A DNA stretch of 64,000 nt, from the NCBI GenBank assembly GCA_029572965.1, contig JAKPQD010000183.1, positions 1-64,000 on the forward strand, given 5' to 3'. The translations under genes and the position numbers were made by a program. Of the stretch, positions 31,921 to 40,672 are shown in pieces. The first letter of the stretch is position 1, and every line of letters begins with the position of its first letter. Origin of the DNA: Bacteroidota bacterium. Lineage in GTDB: Bacteria > Bacteroidota > Bacteroidia > Bacteroidales > DTGW01. Below the pieces are notes generated by a model, which was given only the letters and a program-made list of their open reading frames with translations, did not search any database and was not told where the DNA came from.

Positions 31921-32571
31921 ATGGCCAAGAATTTTCAGGCAACAGAAGGTTATACATATATCAAAAAGCTTATTAGTGAAGGAGAACATACTACTCTCGA
32001 TTTTAAATTCGAAATCAGCAATTCGCGAAAAATAGCCCGTACCCTTGTAGCTTTTGCCAATACGCAAGGAGGGCGTTTATTGATTGGCGTTAAAGACAAT
32101 GGTGCCATTGCAGGTGTCAGGTCTGAAGAAGAATTTTATATGATAGAAGCCGCAGCCTCGATGTACTGCAAACCCGAAATTCACATTGTGGTCAGGCCCT
32201 GGCTCATAGAACAAAAGACAGTGCTTGAAGTCATTGTTGAGAAAAATCCAAAACTCTGCTACGCCAAAGACGAAAACAACAAATGGATTGTCATTGTTCG
32301 GATTAATGACCAAAATATAGTTGCAAACCGCGTTTATGTAGAAGCACAAAAAATTAAGCGAAACAAAAACATTAAATTATCTAAAGTTACAGAAACAGAA
32401 CAATTGATACTTGCCAATATAAGCGACTATAAACATGTCTCCATTTCAAAACTTTCGCGCCTGTTGCATTTGACTATACGTCAAACAGAAGATGCTTTAA
32501 TTAACCTGATTGCACGGGAAATGATAGCCATTAACCTTAATGATAAAGAAATTACTTATTCGGGAAAATGA
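31921..32571 (+). CDS. AlbA_2 (divergent AAA-4/Schlafen-like) domain protein
   Basis: The N-terminal half of this 216-residue protein contains TTLDFKFEISNSRKIARTLV and AFANTQGGRLLIGVKDNGAI. This is the hallmark of the AlbA_2 / divergent AAA-4 putative nucleic-acid-binding domain shared with Schlafen proteins. The C-terminal part (about 160-216) reads as a winged-helix-like segment (SISKLSRLLHLTIRQTEDAL). A regulatory or nucleic-acid-related role is likely, but no target is known. The short form lacks the ATP-dependent helicase region of longer relatives. Confidence 0.8.
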   Translation: MAKNFQATEGYTYIKKLISEGEHTTLDFKFEISNSRKIARTLVAFANTQGGRLLIGVKDNGAIAGVRSEEEFYMIEAAASMYCKPEIHIVVRPWLIEQKTVLEVIVEKNPKLCYAKDENNKWIVIVRINDQNIVANRVYVEAQKIKRNKNIKLSKVTETEQLILANISDYKHVSISKLSRLLHLTIRQTEDALINLIAREMIAINLNDKEITYSGK

Positions 32572-32584
32572 AAAAGAGAGAAAA

Positions 32585-33031
32585 ATGAGCCATTCAGAAG
32601 GACAAAATATTGTGTTGCCAGATAAAAAAATAGTTTCATTTATCAAAAAGCACCATGTGCTTACCCTGGCTACATGCCAGAACAACATTCCCTGGAGTTG
32701 CAGCTGTTTCTATGCTGTTTCAGAGGACCCATTGCAACTTATATTCTCTTCTTCGCCAGAAACACGTCATGTTAAGGAATTTGAGAAGAATGAAATAGTT
32801 TCAGTAGCCATAGCTTTAGAAACCAAAATTATAGGCAAACTTCAGGGGGTTCAGATGTCTGGCAAGATAATAGTAGACACTCAGGGCTTACAACTTTCAA
32901 AAGCATATTTGAAGCGGTTTCCGTATGCCTCTGTTATGGACCTGAACTTATGGGCTTTTGAACCAGAATTTATTAAATTTACCGACAATACGCTGGGCTT
33001 CGGCAAAAAGCTGACCTGGCAGAAAGGTTAA
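32585..33031 (+). CDS. Pyridoxamine 5'-phosphate oxidase-like (split-barrel) protein
   Basis: The 148-residue protein starts MSHSEGQNIVLPDKKIVSFI and carries HHVLTLATCQNNIPWSCSCF and DPLQLIFSSSPETRHVKEFE, the usual flavin-binding split-barrel pattern of YhbP/PNPOx-like proteins. Its ligand and reaction are unknown. The ATG at 32585 is preferred to one at 32540 inside the preceding gene, because the upstream residues are an Arg/Lys-rich run with no family character. Confidence 0.75.
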   Translation: MSHSEGQNIVLPDKKIVSFIKKHHVLTLATCQNNIPWSCSCFYAVSEDPLQLIFSSSPETRHVKEFEKNEIVSVAIALETKIIGKLQGVQMSGKIIVDTQGLQLSKAYLKRFPYASVMDLNLWAFEPEFIKFTDNTLGFGKKLTWQKG

Positions 33032-33105
33032 TTAAAAGTTTTTTTAAATAAAACCTGATTAAAGCATTGTTATATATGGCTTGAAAATGCTTGCTTTATT
33101 TATCT

Positions 33106-33131
33106 GCAACTTTTTTGTCGAAAAAAGTTGC
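33106..33131. repeat. Perfect palindromic hairpin
   Basis: GCAACTTTTTT and AAAAAAGTTGC form an 11-bp perfect stem around a GTCG loop. Confidence 0.75.
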
Positions 33132-33300
33132 TCAAAAACTCTTATCGTCTTAACTCTTCCACCCTCGAAGCCTTGTAATGTTGCAATATGCAAACAATAG
33201 AAGCTTTAGGCTTCTCGGCCGAAATCAAACAAAAAGGCGATGAAACGGAATCTTTCTGTTAAAGGTATCGCCGTTTTCATTGAATCTTTTCTACTATTGG

Positions 33301-33420
33301 CCTGACGTAAATGGCGTTAAGAAAAAAGCTTTATCGGCGAAGTGAGGGCAACTGTTTGAGCGAAGCGAGTTGTTGCCCGGAGCCGTCGATAAAGCTTTTT
33401 TTAGCCAATTTACGGCAAGC
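33301..33420. repeat. REP-like long imperfect inverted repeat
   Basis: Outer arms of about 35-40 nt are imperfect inverted copies, with the best part AAAAAAGCTTTATCGGCG against the reverse complement of CGTCGATAAAGCTTTTTT. An inner pair GGGCAAC / GTTGCCC surrounds the GAGCGAAGCGAG loop. The architecture resembles the hairpin at 63322-63390. No transposase gene for it is nearby. Confidence 0.7.
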
Positions 33421-33432
33421 CTTGAATTTTTG

Positions 33433-33458
33433 TTACTTTTGCTTTAAGGCAAAAGTAA
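33433..33458. repeat. Perfect 10-bp inverted repeat
   Basis: TTACTTTTGC and GCAAAAGTAA flank a 6-nt loop. Similar sequences recur in Bacteroidota intergenic repeats. Confidence 0.6.
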
Positions 33459-33565
33459 GGCTATTACATTTAAAGCCTTTAATATCAGCTTCTCTTATAT
33501 CGAACTGATGTTATAGTACTTATATTATATCAATTTTTGTAAAACTGACATTAAAATATTAAACC

Positions 33566-34588
33566 ATGATAGTAGTATTGGGAGGCACAGGCTTGGTTGG
33601 GGCACACCTTATTTATGAACTTGCCGTCAACGGCAACATGGTAAAAGCCATGTACCGCAACAAAGAAAGCATCGATAATGCTTACCGTATCTTTTCTTTC
33701 TACTATGATGATATTGAAAAGCTTTCGCGACACATCGAATGGGTGCAGGGCGACATTGAAAACCTTACTATTCTTGAAGAAATACTCGAAGGAGCTTCCA
33801 CTGTCTATCACTGTGCGGCACAGGTGTCATTTTCCTCGTCTGGGAAACGACGGATGCTGGAAAATAACATCAATGGTACTGCCAATGTAGTAAATGCCTG
33901 CCTTAATAAAGGGGTGAAACGCTTGTGTTATATGAGTTCTGTTGCAGCAATAGGCCACGCTGGCAATGGCGAGCTTATCAACGAAGAAATGATATGGACA
34001 CCATCTAAAGAGCGTTCGACGTATTCGGTAAGTAAGTTCCATGCCGAAATGGAGGTTTGGCGGGGAATTGAAGAAGGCCTTAGCGCTGTAATAGTTAACC
34101 CTTCTATTATTGTTGGCCCCGGAATATGGGGCAAAAGCAGCACAGCCATGTTTGATGCCGTGTATAAAGGAATGAGATTCTATACCCCGGGCGCATCAGG
34201 ATTTGTAGATGTACGTGACGTGGTAAATGTCATGATTATGCTTACCAATTCGTCCATTAAAGGGGAACGTTTTATATTAAACTCTGAAAACCTGAGTTAC
34301 AAAGATTTCTTCAGCCTTGTCGCCCATTCATTGGGCAAAAAAGCCCCTTCCATTGAGGTAAGTCGCTGGATGGCTGAGTTTGGATGGCGTGCCATCTGGA
34401 TTTTGTCGAAAATTACAGGGAAAGCACCACAAATAACCCGCGAAACAGTAGATAGTGGCTTCAGTTCTCATGCCTATTCTAATAAGAAGATTACCGATAC
34501 TTTGCGGTTTAAATTTACTCCAATAGCCCAATCTGTAAAAGATACGGCAAAGGTGTATTTGGAAGAAAAGAGGCTAATTAAAGAATAA
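33566..34588 (+). CDS. NAD(P)-dependent epimerase/dehydratase (extended SDR)
   Basis: This is a 340-residue extended short-chain dehydrogenase. The dinucleotide fold starts IVVLGGTGLVGAHLIYELAV with the GxxGxxG motif. Catalytic residues appear as MSSVAAIGH (Ser) and YSVSKFHAE (YxxxK). The C-terminal substrate domain resembles dihydroflavonol-reductase-like and NAD-dependent epimerase proteins. The substrate is unknown. A downstream nitroreductase-like gene starts 59 nt later, but no pathway link is evident. Confidence 0.88.
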   Translation: MIVVLGGTGLVGAHLIYELAVNGNMVKAMYRNKESIDNAYRIFSFYYDDIEKLSRHIEWVQGDIENLTILEEILEGASTVYHCAAQVSFSSSGKRRMLENNINGTANVVNACLNKGVKRLCYMSSVAAIGHAGNGELINEEMIWTPSKERSTYSVSKFHAEMEVWRGIEEGLSAVIVNPSIIVGPGIWGKSSTAMFDAVYKGMRFYTPGASGFVDVRDVVNVMIMLTNSSIKGERFILNSENLSYKDFFSLVAHSLGKKAPSIEVSRWMAEFGWRAIWILSKITGKAPQITRETVDSGFSSHAYSNKKITDTLRFKFTPIAQSVKDTAKVYLEEKRLIKE

Positions 34589-34647
34589 AGAATCAAGAGT
34601 CAAGAACCAAGAAATAGAAATACTTTAATTTATAAATCAAACAAATC

Positions 34648-35292
34648 ATGAAATTTATAAAACTATTTGCCACAGTTGTAATATTTACAGCTATTTCGTG
34701 CACTAACAATCAGCAGCCATCGGCCAGTATTGACAATTTGCCAGCGCCACAAATCAAAGGCGGCAAGCCTCTTATGCTTGCTTTGCGTGATAGAAAAACA
34801 ACCCGCGACTTTTCTGACAAAGAGCTGTCATTACAGCAAATTTCAGACCTGCTGTGGGCTGCCAATGGCATAAACCGGCCGGCCGAAAAAAGGCATACAG
34901 CCCCAACTGCAAGGAACAGACAAGAGTTGGACATTTATGTAGCGATGAAATCGGGGGTTTACCTTTTTGACGCTGACAACCAAAAACTTATTAAGCAATC
35001 AGATAAAGACATCCGTGCCGAAATTGGTGACCAGGATTTTCATAAGATTGTACCGCTTACTCTTATTCTTGTTGCCGATTTGAATAAAGCCTTTGAAGGC
35101 GATACCACGCGAAATGATTATGAAACCATAGATGCAGGCTATATCAGTCAGAACATCTATCTGTATTGTGCATCCGAAAACCTTGCTACTGTTGCTGTTG
35201 GGTGGATTAACAGGCCTAAAATCGATAGTTTACTTCATCTTTCTAGCAGGCAAAGGGTTATAATTGCGCACCCCGTAGGATACCCGAAGTAA
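34648..35292 (+). CDS. Nitroreductase-like lipoprotein (SagB-type)
   Basis: The 214-residue product has a lipoprotein signal (MKFIKLFATVVIFTAISC) and then a nitroreductase/SagB-type fold. Visible motifs are LRDRKTTRDFSDKELSLQQI, LLWAANGINRP and the C-terminal ENLATVAVGWINRPKIDSLL. Such proteins bind FMN and often act in oxidation of thiazoline/oxazoline peptides or in nitro-group reduction, but this variant's substrate is not known. The protein would sit in a membrane, facing the periplasm. Confidence 0.82.
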   Translation: MKFIKLFATVVIFTAISCTNNQQPSASIDNLPAPQIKGGKPLMLALRDRKTTRDFSDKELSLQQISDLLWAANGINRPAEKRHTAPTARNRQELDIYVAMKSGVYLFDADNQKLIKQSDKDIRAEIGDQDFHKIVPLTLILVADLNKAFEGDTTRNDYETIDAGYISQNIYLYCASENLATVAVGWINRPKIDSLLHLSSRQRVIIAHPVGYPK

Positions 35293-35325
35293 AACGCTTT
35301 GCTTTTTCAGAAAAGCAAAGCGTTT
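35292..35325. terminator. Bidirectional terminator
   Basis: A perfect 15-bp stem (AAACGCTTTGCTTTT with its complement, loop TCAG) lies between the convergent nitroreductase-like and BlaR1-like genes. The stem starts at the stop codon's last A, and T runs are present in both directions. Confidence 0.85.
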
Positions 35326-35332
35326 ATAGAAT

Positions 35333-36855
35333 TTATTTATCAGCCACAATAGTAAAGACTAAAGGACTTAGTTTTCTTTTGGTGCCATCAGACCCAACAA
35401 CAGTAATATTCTCAACTGTAAGTTTTTGGTTTACAACCAATGATTTGATTAAATCAATTTGACCTTTCGAAAACTTCTCCGAGTTGGAAATTTCTTCTTT
35501 AACCTCCATAGAATTAGGGACTGTAACACTCAATACAAAAGACGCAACCTTAAATTCTATATCAAAATCGAAATTCTCCATTCCGGCCATTAGGCCTGTA
35601 GCGGAAAGTAATTCCTTTTTTGAAATTTCTCCACTCTTCAGCATTCTAAAAAGATATCCAGATTGTTCTTGAACTGGAATCATTGCTGCCGGGTCAGGAA
35701 CAATTTTCACTCTAAACGATGTCAACTGAACAACCTTCCCTTTACAACTAACAGTAAGCCAAGCCTGCCCATCTTTTTCCGGACGCACTATATACTGTCC
35801 ATTCTTACCGAAAATTTTTCCATTGTCAATTGTTACATCAAGTTCCGAAGGATCATAACCCGAAGCTGCAATTTTTATAGGGTTATCAACTCCAAGGTAA
35901 AGCACATTCATACGAACCGTTTCTACAGCAGTTACTTTATTTATATTGTGCCCATTGGCACAGGCAATCATCAGAAATAACCCTAAAGTGAGCGGAACAA
36001 TAGCCAAAAGTTTTAATTTTGCTTTGTTGCCCGATTTAATTTTTGTCATCATCATAATACGCTTTTTTATTAGTGATTGATTAAAGTTACAAGCAAGGCT
36101 TAACAGCCTTCCCTGGGCAACCTGATTGATTAGGAGTGCTTGATATTCGAGCCTGTCAAAACCGATATTGAGTACTCCTTCATCAGCCAGGTATTCATGA
36201 ACCTGCCTAAATGATTTCCGAAACAACCACACAAAAGGATTGAACCACATTACGGCCGCTACGAGCTCAATCAACAATAAGTCAATGGTATGGTATTGCG
36301 AAACATGAATATTTTCGTGTGCTACAATGCTATCTGTCTCTTTTTCTGAAAGCCCGTTTGGGTTCAGGAAAATTAAATTCATAAAAGAGAATGAATTACT
36401 TAGGCTTTCATTTCTTAAAATAACAACATTCCCGATTTGTTCCTTTTTAGATTGTCTGTAATGCCAGTAAATATTGATAATTCCAATAATAAAATATAAG
36501 AAAACCACTGCAGATATCAGCCAATAAGCCCAAACAACAATAACCCAATAATTCACAGGTTTATCTGGAGAATGATATACTGCTGAAACTTCCTCTTTAA
36601 TAGGAGAAATTGCAACATTATCGTTTTTTATATCAGATTTTATAGCGCTTTCAGTTTTTGGAGTTTCTATATATACATTATTTAGACGAATAGAATAACT
36701 ACTAAGTGGCAAAAGCAATGATACCAGCACAGAAAAAAGCAGGTAGAAACGAACAAACCTGTGTCCGCTTTCTTTACTGAAAAGAAAATAATAGACGCAA
36801 TAAAACAGGGTAAGGCAAAGGGATGACCCGGCTAAATAATACAAAAACTTTCCAT
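35333..36855 (-). CDS. BlaR1-like M56 peptidase with a GldM-like C-terminal domain, start frameshifted
   Basis: The N-terminal part holds about four hydrophobic helices and the M56 zinc site HENIH near residue 178. It is followed by a transmembrane segment near 277-295 ending IACANGHN. The C-terminal third (about 312-480) matches the GldM C-terminal pattern: VDNPIKIAASGYD, then GKNGQYIVRPEKDG, then FRVKIVPDP. There is no penicillin-binding sensor domain. The open frame begins at a TTG (36844). An ATG at 36855 reads MESF and is out of phase unless one T is added to the T5 run near 36846, which would give MESFLYYLAGSS, the normal family start. It lies 14 nt or less downstream of blaI. Confidence 0.85.
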
Positions 36856-36858
36856 GGC

Positions 36859-37236
36859 TTAGTTTTTCTTATTCTTAATCTCTTCTTCTATATAATTCCT
36901 GAGTTCTTCGAGCTCTGCCAAGCTAACTTCCTTGTTTTCCCTGACAAAGAACGATACAGCCTGTTTGAATGACCCGTTAAACAAACCTTTTACTGAGTTT
37001 TTCAAAACATTGCGGGCATAGTCCTGCTTTGAAACCAAAGGGTAATAAACATTAGTCTTACCATAGGTTTTATGCGAAACGTAGCCTTTTTTCTCCAACA
37101 CTTTAATCACCGTCGCAACCGTGTTGTATGCAGGTTTTGGTTCCGGCAAAATGTCAAGCACATCGCTAACTGCGCCATCATTAATTTGCCAAAGGGCTTG
37201 TAATATATCTTCCTGAGCTTTGGTAATTTCTTTCAT
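36859..37236 (-). CDS. BlaI/MecI-family transcriptional repressor
   Basis: The 125-residue protein starts MKEITKAQEDILQALWQIND and has a winged-helix N-terminus (PAYNTVATVIKVLEKKGYVS) and a Lys/Glu-rich dimerising C-terminus. BlaI-type repressors are cleaved by their paired M56 protease when an inducer is sensed. The paired protease here lacks the beta-lactam sensor, so another cell-envelope signal is likely. The start at the ATG at 37236 is preferred to the in-frame TTG at 37242. Confidence 0.9.
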   Translation of the reverse strand: MKEITKAQEDILQALWQINDGAVSDVLDILPEPKPAYNTVATVIKVLEKKGYVSHKTYGKTNVYYPLVSKQDYARNVLKNSVKGLFNGSFKQAVSFFVRENKEVSLAELEELRNYIEEEIKNKKN

Positions 37237-37253
37237 AATCAAAAATTTACATA

Positions 37254-37292
37254 CAAATATACTATAACTTTTTATTAAATACTATAATTATA
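37254..37292 (-). promoter_or_regulatory. Candidate blaI promoter and operator
   Basis: On the minus strand TATATTTG (37261-37254) matches TAnnTTTG. ACTATAA occurs twice on the plus strand, at 37261 and 37281, 20 nt apart. The second copy is part of the palindrome TATAATTATA (37283-37292). This overlap would suit autorepression by BlaI. Confidence 0.45.
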
Positions 37293-37487
37293 ATTTTTAT
37301 TTCATAATAATAAAATAAAAATTTACAATTCACTAATATAAGCACCACAACTTTCCCTCCTATTTAACCCCCTTTAATTGACGGGGATATAGCTTTCAGA
37401 CAGCATGCCGGAGGGCACACAGTTATTCCCAATTGGCCAACGTTTATAAAGTTTGCAGAAAAGTATTTTTCTAAATAAAAATCTATT

Positions 37488-39206
37488 TTATTTAATACAC
37501 TGATTGATAGCCGCAAACAAAGCAGCCTTGTTGATTGGTTTGGCCAAATATCCGTCACAACCAGCCTCCAGGGCTTTTTCTTTGTCATCAGCCATAGCAT
37601 ACGCAGTAACAGCAATAACAGGTATTTGAGGATACGTCTTTTTTATTATCCGGGTAGCATCTATACCATTCATAACAGGCATTTTAATATCCATCAATAT
37701 CAGGTCAATGCTGGGGTTCTGCTTCACCGTCTCAACTGCCTTGGCCCCATCAAGGACATGAATGAGCTTAGCATCAGCCTTAGAGAGCAATTCATTGATA
37801 AACATATAATTAAACTCTTCATCTTCTGCAACTAAAATGGTCTTCCCTTTTAACGCTTCAACTGAAAATGCTTTATTAGCTTCAGGAACATTGGCGTCCT
37901 CTTTTTCAAAAGAAAGTGGCACGGTAAAATAAAAAGTAGAACCTTTGTCCAAAACAGATTCAACCCAAATCCTGCCTCCCATCAATTCTAATAAGGCCTT
38001 GCAAATAGCCAATCCTAAACCAGTCCCTCTATATTTCTTGGTAAAACCAACATCAACCTGCCTGAAATGTTCAAAAATAATTTCGGTATTTTCAGGAGCA
38101 ATGCCAATGCCAGTGTCAGAAACATAAAATTCAACCTCTTGATTTTTAATATGATACCCAAATGTAATTTTACCAGAACTGGTAAATTTTATAGCATTAT
38201 TCAATAAGTTATTAAAAACTTGGCGCAACCGCTCCTGATCAACAAAAATGGTCAATTCATCGTTTCGACTTTCGATATCGCAGATTAATTCAGCCTTAGA
38301 GGGTGTACTCTTGTAATAAGCACATAATTGTTGCATGAAATTATTGATATTGAGCAACTGAGGGTTGAAATTCATCATGCCTGCCTCAATTTTTGAAAGG
38401 TCTATAATATCATCAATTAGTGTAAGTAGTTGATTAGAACAGGTTTGAATAATAGAAATGTACTTCTCAAACGCTTCATCAGAGTTTCTCGCTTCTGGTA
38501 ACAAGCTGGTAAAGCCAAGAATACCGTTCAACGGGGTACGGATTTCATGGCTCATGTTGGCCAAAAAGGCCGTTTTCAGGCGGTCGCTCTCAACAGCCTT
38601 ATTATTAGCTATTTTCAACTGCTCATTAAACTGTTCTATTCGTACATTCTGTTCTGCAAGTTCTTCATTGAGCGAAATCAGCTCTTCATTCTGGCATTCC
38701 AGTTGTTGTTCTCTCTCAATCAGTTTAAGCTGCGTCTGCAGACGTTCGGTAATATCCCGGACAGTAGCAATAATGACCTTTTTGCCCTGCCAGGTTGCAG
38801 TTCTGGCAGATACTTCAGATTCAAACGAGCTATTATCCAGCGGACGACGTGCTCTCCATTCAAAAATTTGAGGCTTGCCTCCTAAGGTTTTTTTAAACAC
38901 TTCTTTCACTACATCAGGCTCGTACCCAAAAGAATAGTCCATAATCGTATATTGAAGGGCGGTTTCCTTATCAGGCATACGATACATCGCCAGCATCCCT
39001 TCATTTACAGCCAGTACAGTTCCTTCTTCATCGTGAATAATAATGGCATCGAAGATATTGTTAATCAAATCATACAGGCTTTGCTCCCTCTCCTCCAGTT
39101 CTTTAATCTTTTTTTGGAGCTCAGGGTAATAGCTTTTACGGGCTGAGTTTTCACCCAAGCCAATGATTTTATCCCTCAAAGAATCTCTATCCTGCAAATC
39201 GCCCAT
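37488..39206 (-). CDS. Hybrid histidine kinase (PAS-HisKA-HATPase-REC)
   Basis: The 572-residue protein has a short N-terminal coiled coil, a PAS domain (about 45-155), a second coiled coil, and the H-box NMSHEIRTPLNGIL with His about 220. The HATPase_c boxes follow (FNNLLNNAIKF, VSDTGIGIAPENT, GTGLGLAICKALLELMGG). A C-terminal receiver domain has LILMDIKMPVMNGID with phospho-Asp near residue 500. No transmembrane segment is seen, so it is cytosolic. Its start at the ATG at 39206 lies one nucleotide after the alcohol dehydrogenase stop, so the two are probably cotranslated. No separate response regulator or HPt is nearby. Confidence 0.93.
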   Translation of the reverse strand: MGDLQDRDSLRDKIIGLGENSARKSYYPELQKKIKELEEREQSLYDLINNIFDAIIIHDEEGTVLAVNEGMLAMYRMPDKETALQYTIMDYSFGYEPDVVKEVFKKTLGGKPQIFEWRARRPLDNSSFESEVSARTATWQGKKVIIATVRDITERLQTQLKLIEREQQLECQNEELISLNEELAEQNVRIEQFNEQLKIANNKAVESDRLKTAFLANMSHEIRTPLNGILGFTSLLPEARNSDEAFEKYISIIQTCSNQLLTLIDDIIDLSKIEAGMMNFNPQLLNINNFMQQLCAYYKSTPSKAELICDIESRNDELTIFVDQERLRQVFNNLLNNAIKFTSSGKITFGYHIKNQEVEFYVSDTGIGIAPENTEIIFEHFRQVDVGFTKKYRGTGLGLAICKALLELMGGRIWVESVLDKGSTFYFTVPLSFEKEDANVPEANKAFSVEALKGKTILVAEDEEFNYMFINELLSKADAKLIHVLDGAKAVETVKQNPSIDLILMDIKMPVMNGIDATRIIKKTYPQIPVIAVTAYAMADDKEKALEAGCDGYLAKPINKAALFAAINQCIK

Positions 39207-39207
39207 A

Positions 39208-40380
39208 TTACATAGCTTCACTATAAATAACTTCAATATCCTCTTTTGACGGAGTACGCGGATTGGTTATCTGACACGGGTCCTTAATTGCTTTTGATGC
39301 CAGCAACGGTATATCTGAACTGCCAACCCCTCTTTCCCTAAGTGTTTTTAGAATACCAGTTTTTGTCTTAAGCTGCATGATATGTTCAATCAGCATTTTT
39401 CGCTTTTCATTCATTAAAAGGCCTTTCATTTCAAGGCCAAGCACCTCTCCTATCTTCGCAAACTTAGCCGTAGCAGATTCAAAATTGTAGCTCATAACAT
39501 GAGGAAGCAGAATGGCGTTGCATTCGCCATGAGGCAAATCAAGAAAACCACCAAGACTGTGAGCCATAGCATGCACACACCCCAAACTGGCATTGGAAAA
39601 AGCCAATCCGGCATACAAACTACCCAGCATCACCTTGCCACGCAATTCATAATCATTTGGAAGATTGATAGAAGAAACCAAATTCTCGTTTATCAACCGA
39701 ATGGCTTCTAAAGCATTGAGGTCGGTGAAAGGCGAGCTGGCAGTGGAAACAAACGCCTCGATGGCATGAACGAGAGCATCCATGCCAGTACATGCGGTCA
39801 GGTATGAATCCATTGTAACAAGTACAGCCGGGTCTATCAATGCCACGTCTGGCACAACGGCTTTACTGATAATGGCAATTTTGACCTTGTCATGCTCATT
39901 GTTTATAATGGCAAACTGCGATACATCGGCCGATGTTCCAGCAGTGGTAGGAATGCATACCAGCGGGGGAATTGGAATATCAACTTTATCAACTCCTTCA
40001 TACTGAAGGATATTTTTATCATTTGAAGATACAATGCCAATACCTTTGGCACAGTCCATTACACTACCCCCTCCAATGGCAACAATAGCATCACAATTGG
40101 AGTTTTTGTAAACCTCTGCGCCTTTCATCACCTCGGCTGAACGAGGATTGGGGCTGACTTCAGAAAATATTTGATAAGAAAGCTTTTCATCATCCAACGT
40201 TTCGAGAACGTCATTGGCCCAACCGGCTGTATGAATTCCGGCATCTGTAACTACCAAAACTTTTTTTGCCCCAAGTTTTTTTACATATCTTCCGGCTAAC
40301 ATGCGTGCATCAAGCCCAAAAATAAACTCGGGGGCTACAAACTTTCTTAGCTCCAACTGAATATTTGTGTTTTCAGCCAT
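39208..40380 (-). CDS. Iron-containing alcohol dehydrogenase (group III)
   Basis: The 390-residue NAD(P)-linked metal-dependent dehydrogenase has the NAD-binding loop VAIGGGSVMDCAKGIGIVSS, CIPTTAGTSADVSQFAIIN and the metal-binding segment LGCVHAMAHSLGGFLDLPHG with its His ligands. Substrates in the family include butanol, 1,3-propanediol, lactaldehyde and methanol; this one cannot be assigned. It is translationally adjacent to the hybrid kinase downstream. Confidence 0.92.
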   Translation of the reverse strand: MAENTNIQLELRKFVAPEFIFGLDARMLAGRYVKKLGAKKVLVVTDAGIHTAGWANDVLETLDDEKLSYQIFSEVSPNPRSAEVMKGAEVYKNSNCDAIVAIGGGSVMDCAKGIGIVSSNDKNILQYEGVDKVDIPIPPLVCIPTTAGTSADVSQFAIINNEHDKVKIAIISKAVVPDVALIDPAVLVTMDSYLTACTGMDALVHAIEAFVSTASSPFTDLNALEAIRLINENLVSSINLPNDYELRGKVMLGSLYAGLAFSNASLGCVHAMAHSLGGFLDLPHGECNAILLPHVMSYNFESATAKFAKIGEVLGLEMKGLLMNEKRKMLIEHIMQLKTKTGILKTLRERGVGSSDIPLLASKAIKDPCQITNPRTPSKEDIEVIYSEAM

Positions 40381-40617
40381 ACCTGTTTGGTTTAGTGTAA
40401 AACTAAAGTTAAGGTTTTTAAGGCTGAAGAAAAAGTTTTTTGGAATTAAAAATACAGAAAATTAAAGTTTGAAACACCCTTGGCTTTTCAACCCTAAGCT
40501 AAGTGACATCATGTATATAGAGAATAAACACAAAGAAATTTATTAAAGGGTGCAGGCTATCATTCCTTTTAAAATAATTTTTTTATGCTTTGCTTATGCT
40601 GTCCATATTATATAAAT

Positions 40618-40648
40618 AAAAAGGTTATCCCCGAAAGGACAACCTTTT
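40618..40648 (-). terminator. Terminator of the T9SS beta-helix-like gene
   Basis: AAAAGGTT.TCC and GGA.AACCTTTT form an imperfect stem around CCGAAA, followed by an A/T-rich T tract on the minus strand. It lies just downstream of the stop at 40673. Confidence 0.6.
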
Positions 40649-40672
40649 CAATGAAATGTGAAGGGAATAGAG

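Larger units (their letters stand above)
33032..33565. other. Long non-coding gap made of several inverted repeats
   Basis: No credible gene lies here. The gap holds at least four separate inverted repeats, at 33106-33131, 33236-33272, 33301-33420 and 33433-33458. These look like dispersed repetitive palindromic elements of Bacteroidota rather than terminators of the flanking genes. Confidence 0.7.

Noticed and set aside
33032-33565. CRISPR array in the repeat-rich gap
   Set aside because: The repeats are inverted and all different; there is no regular direct repeat with spacers and no cas gene.
35333-37236. Beta-lactam resistance module
   Set aside because: The M56 protein lacks a penicillin-binding sensor domain and no beta-lactamase is nearby, so antibiotic sensing is not supported.
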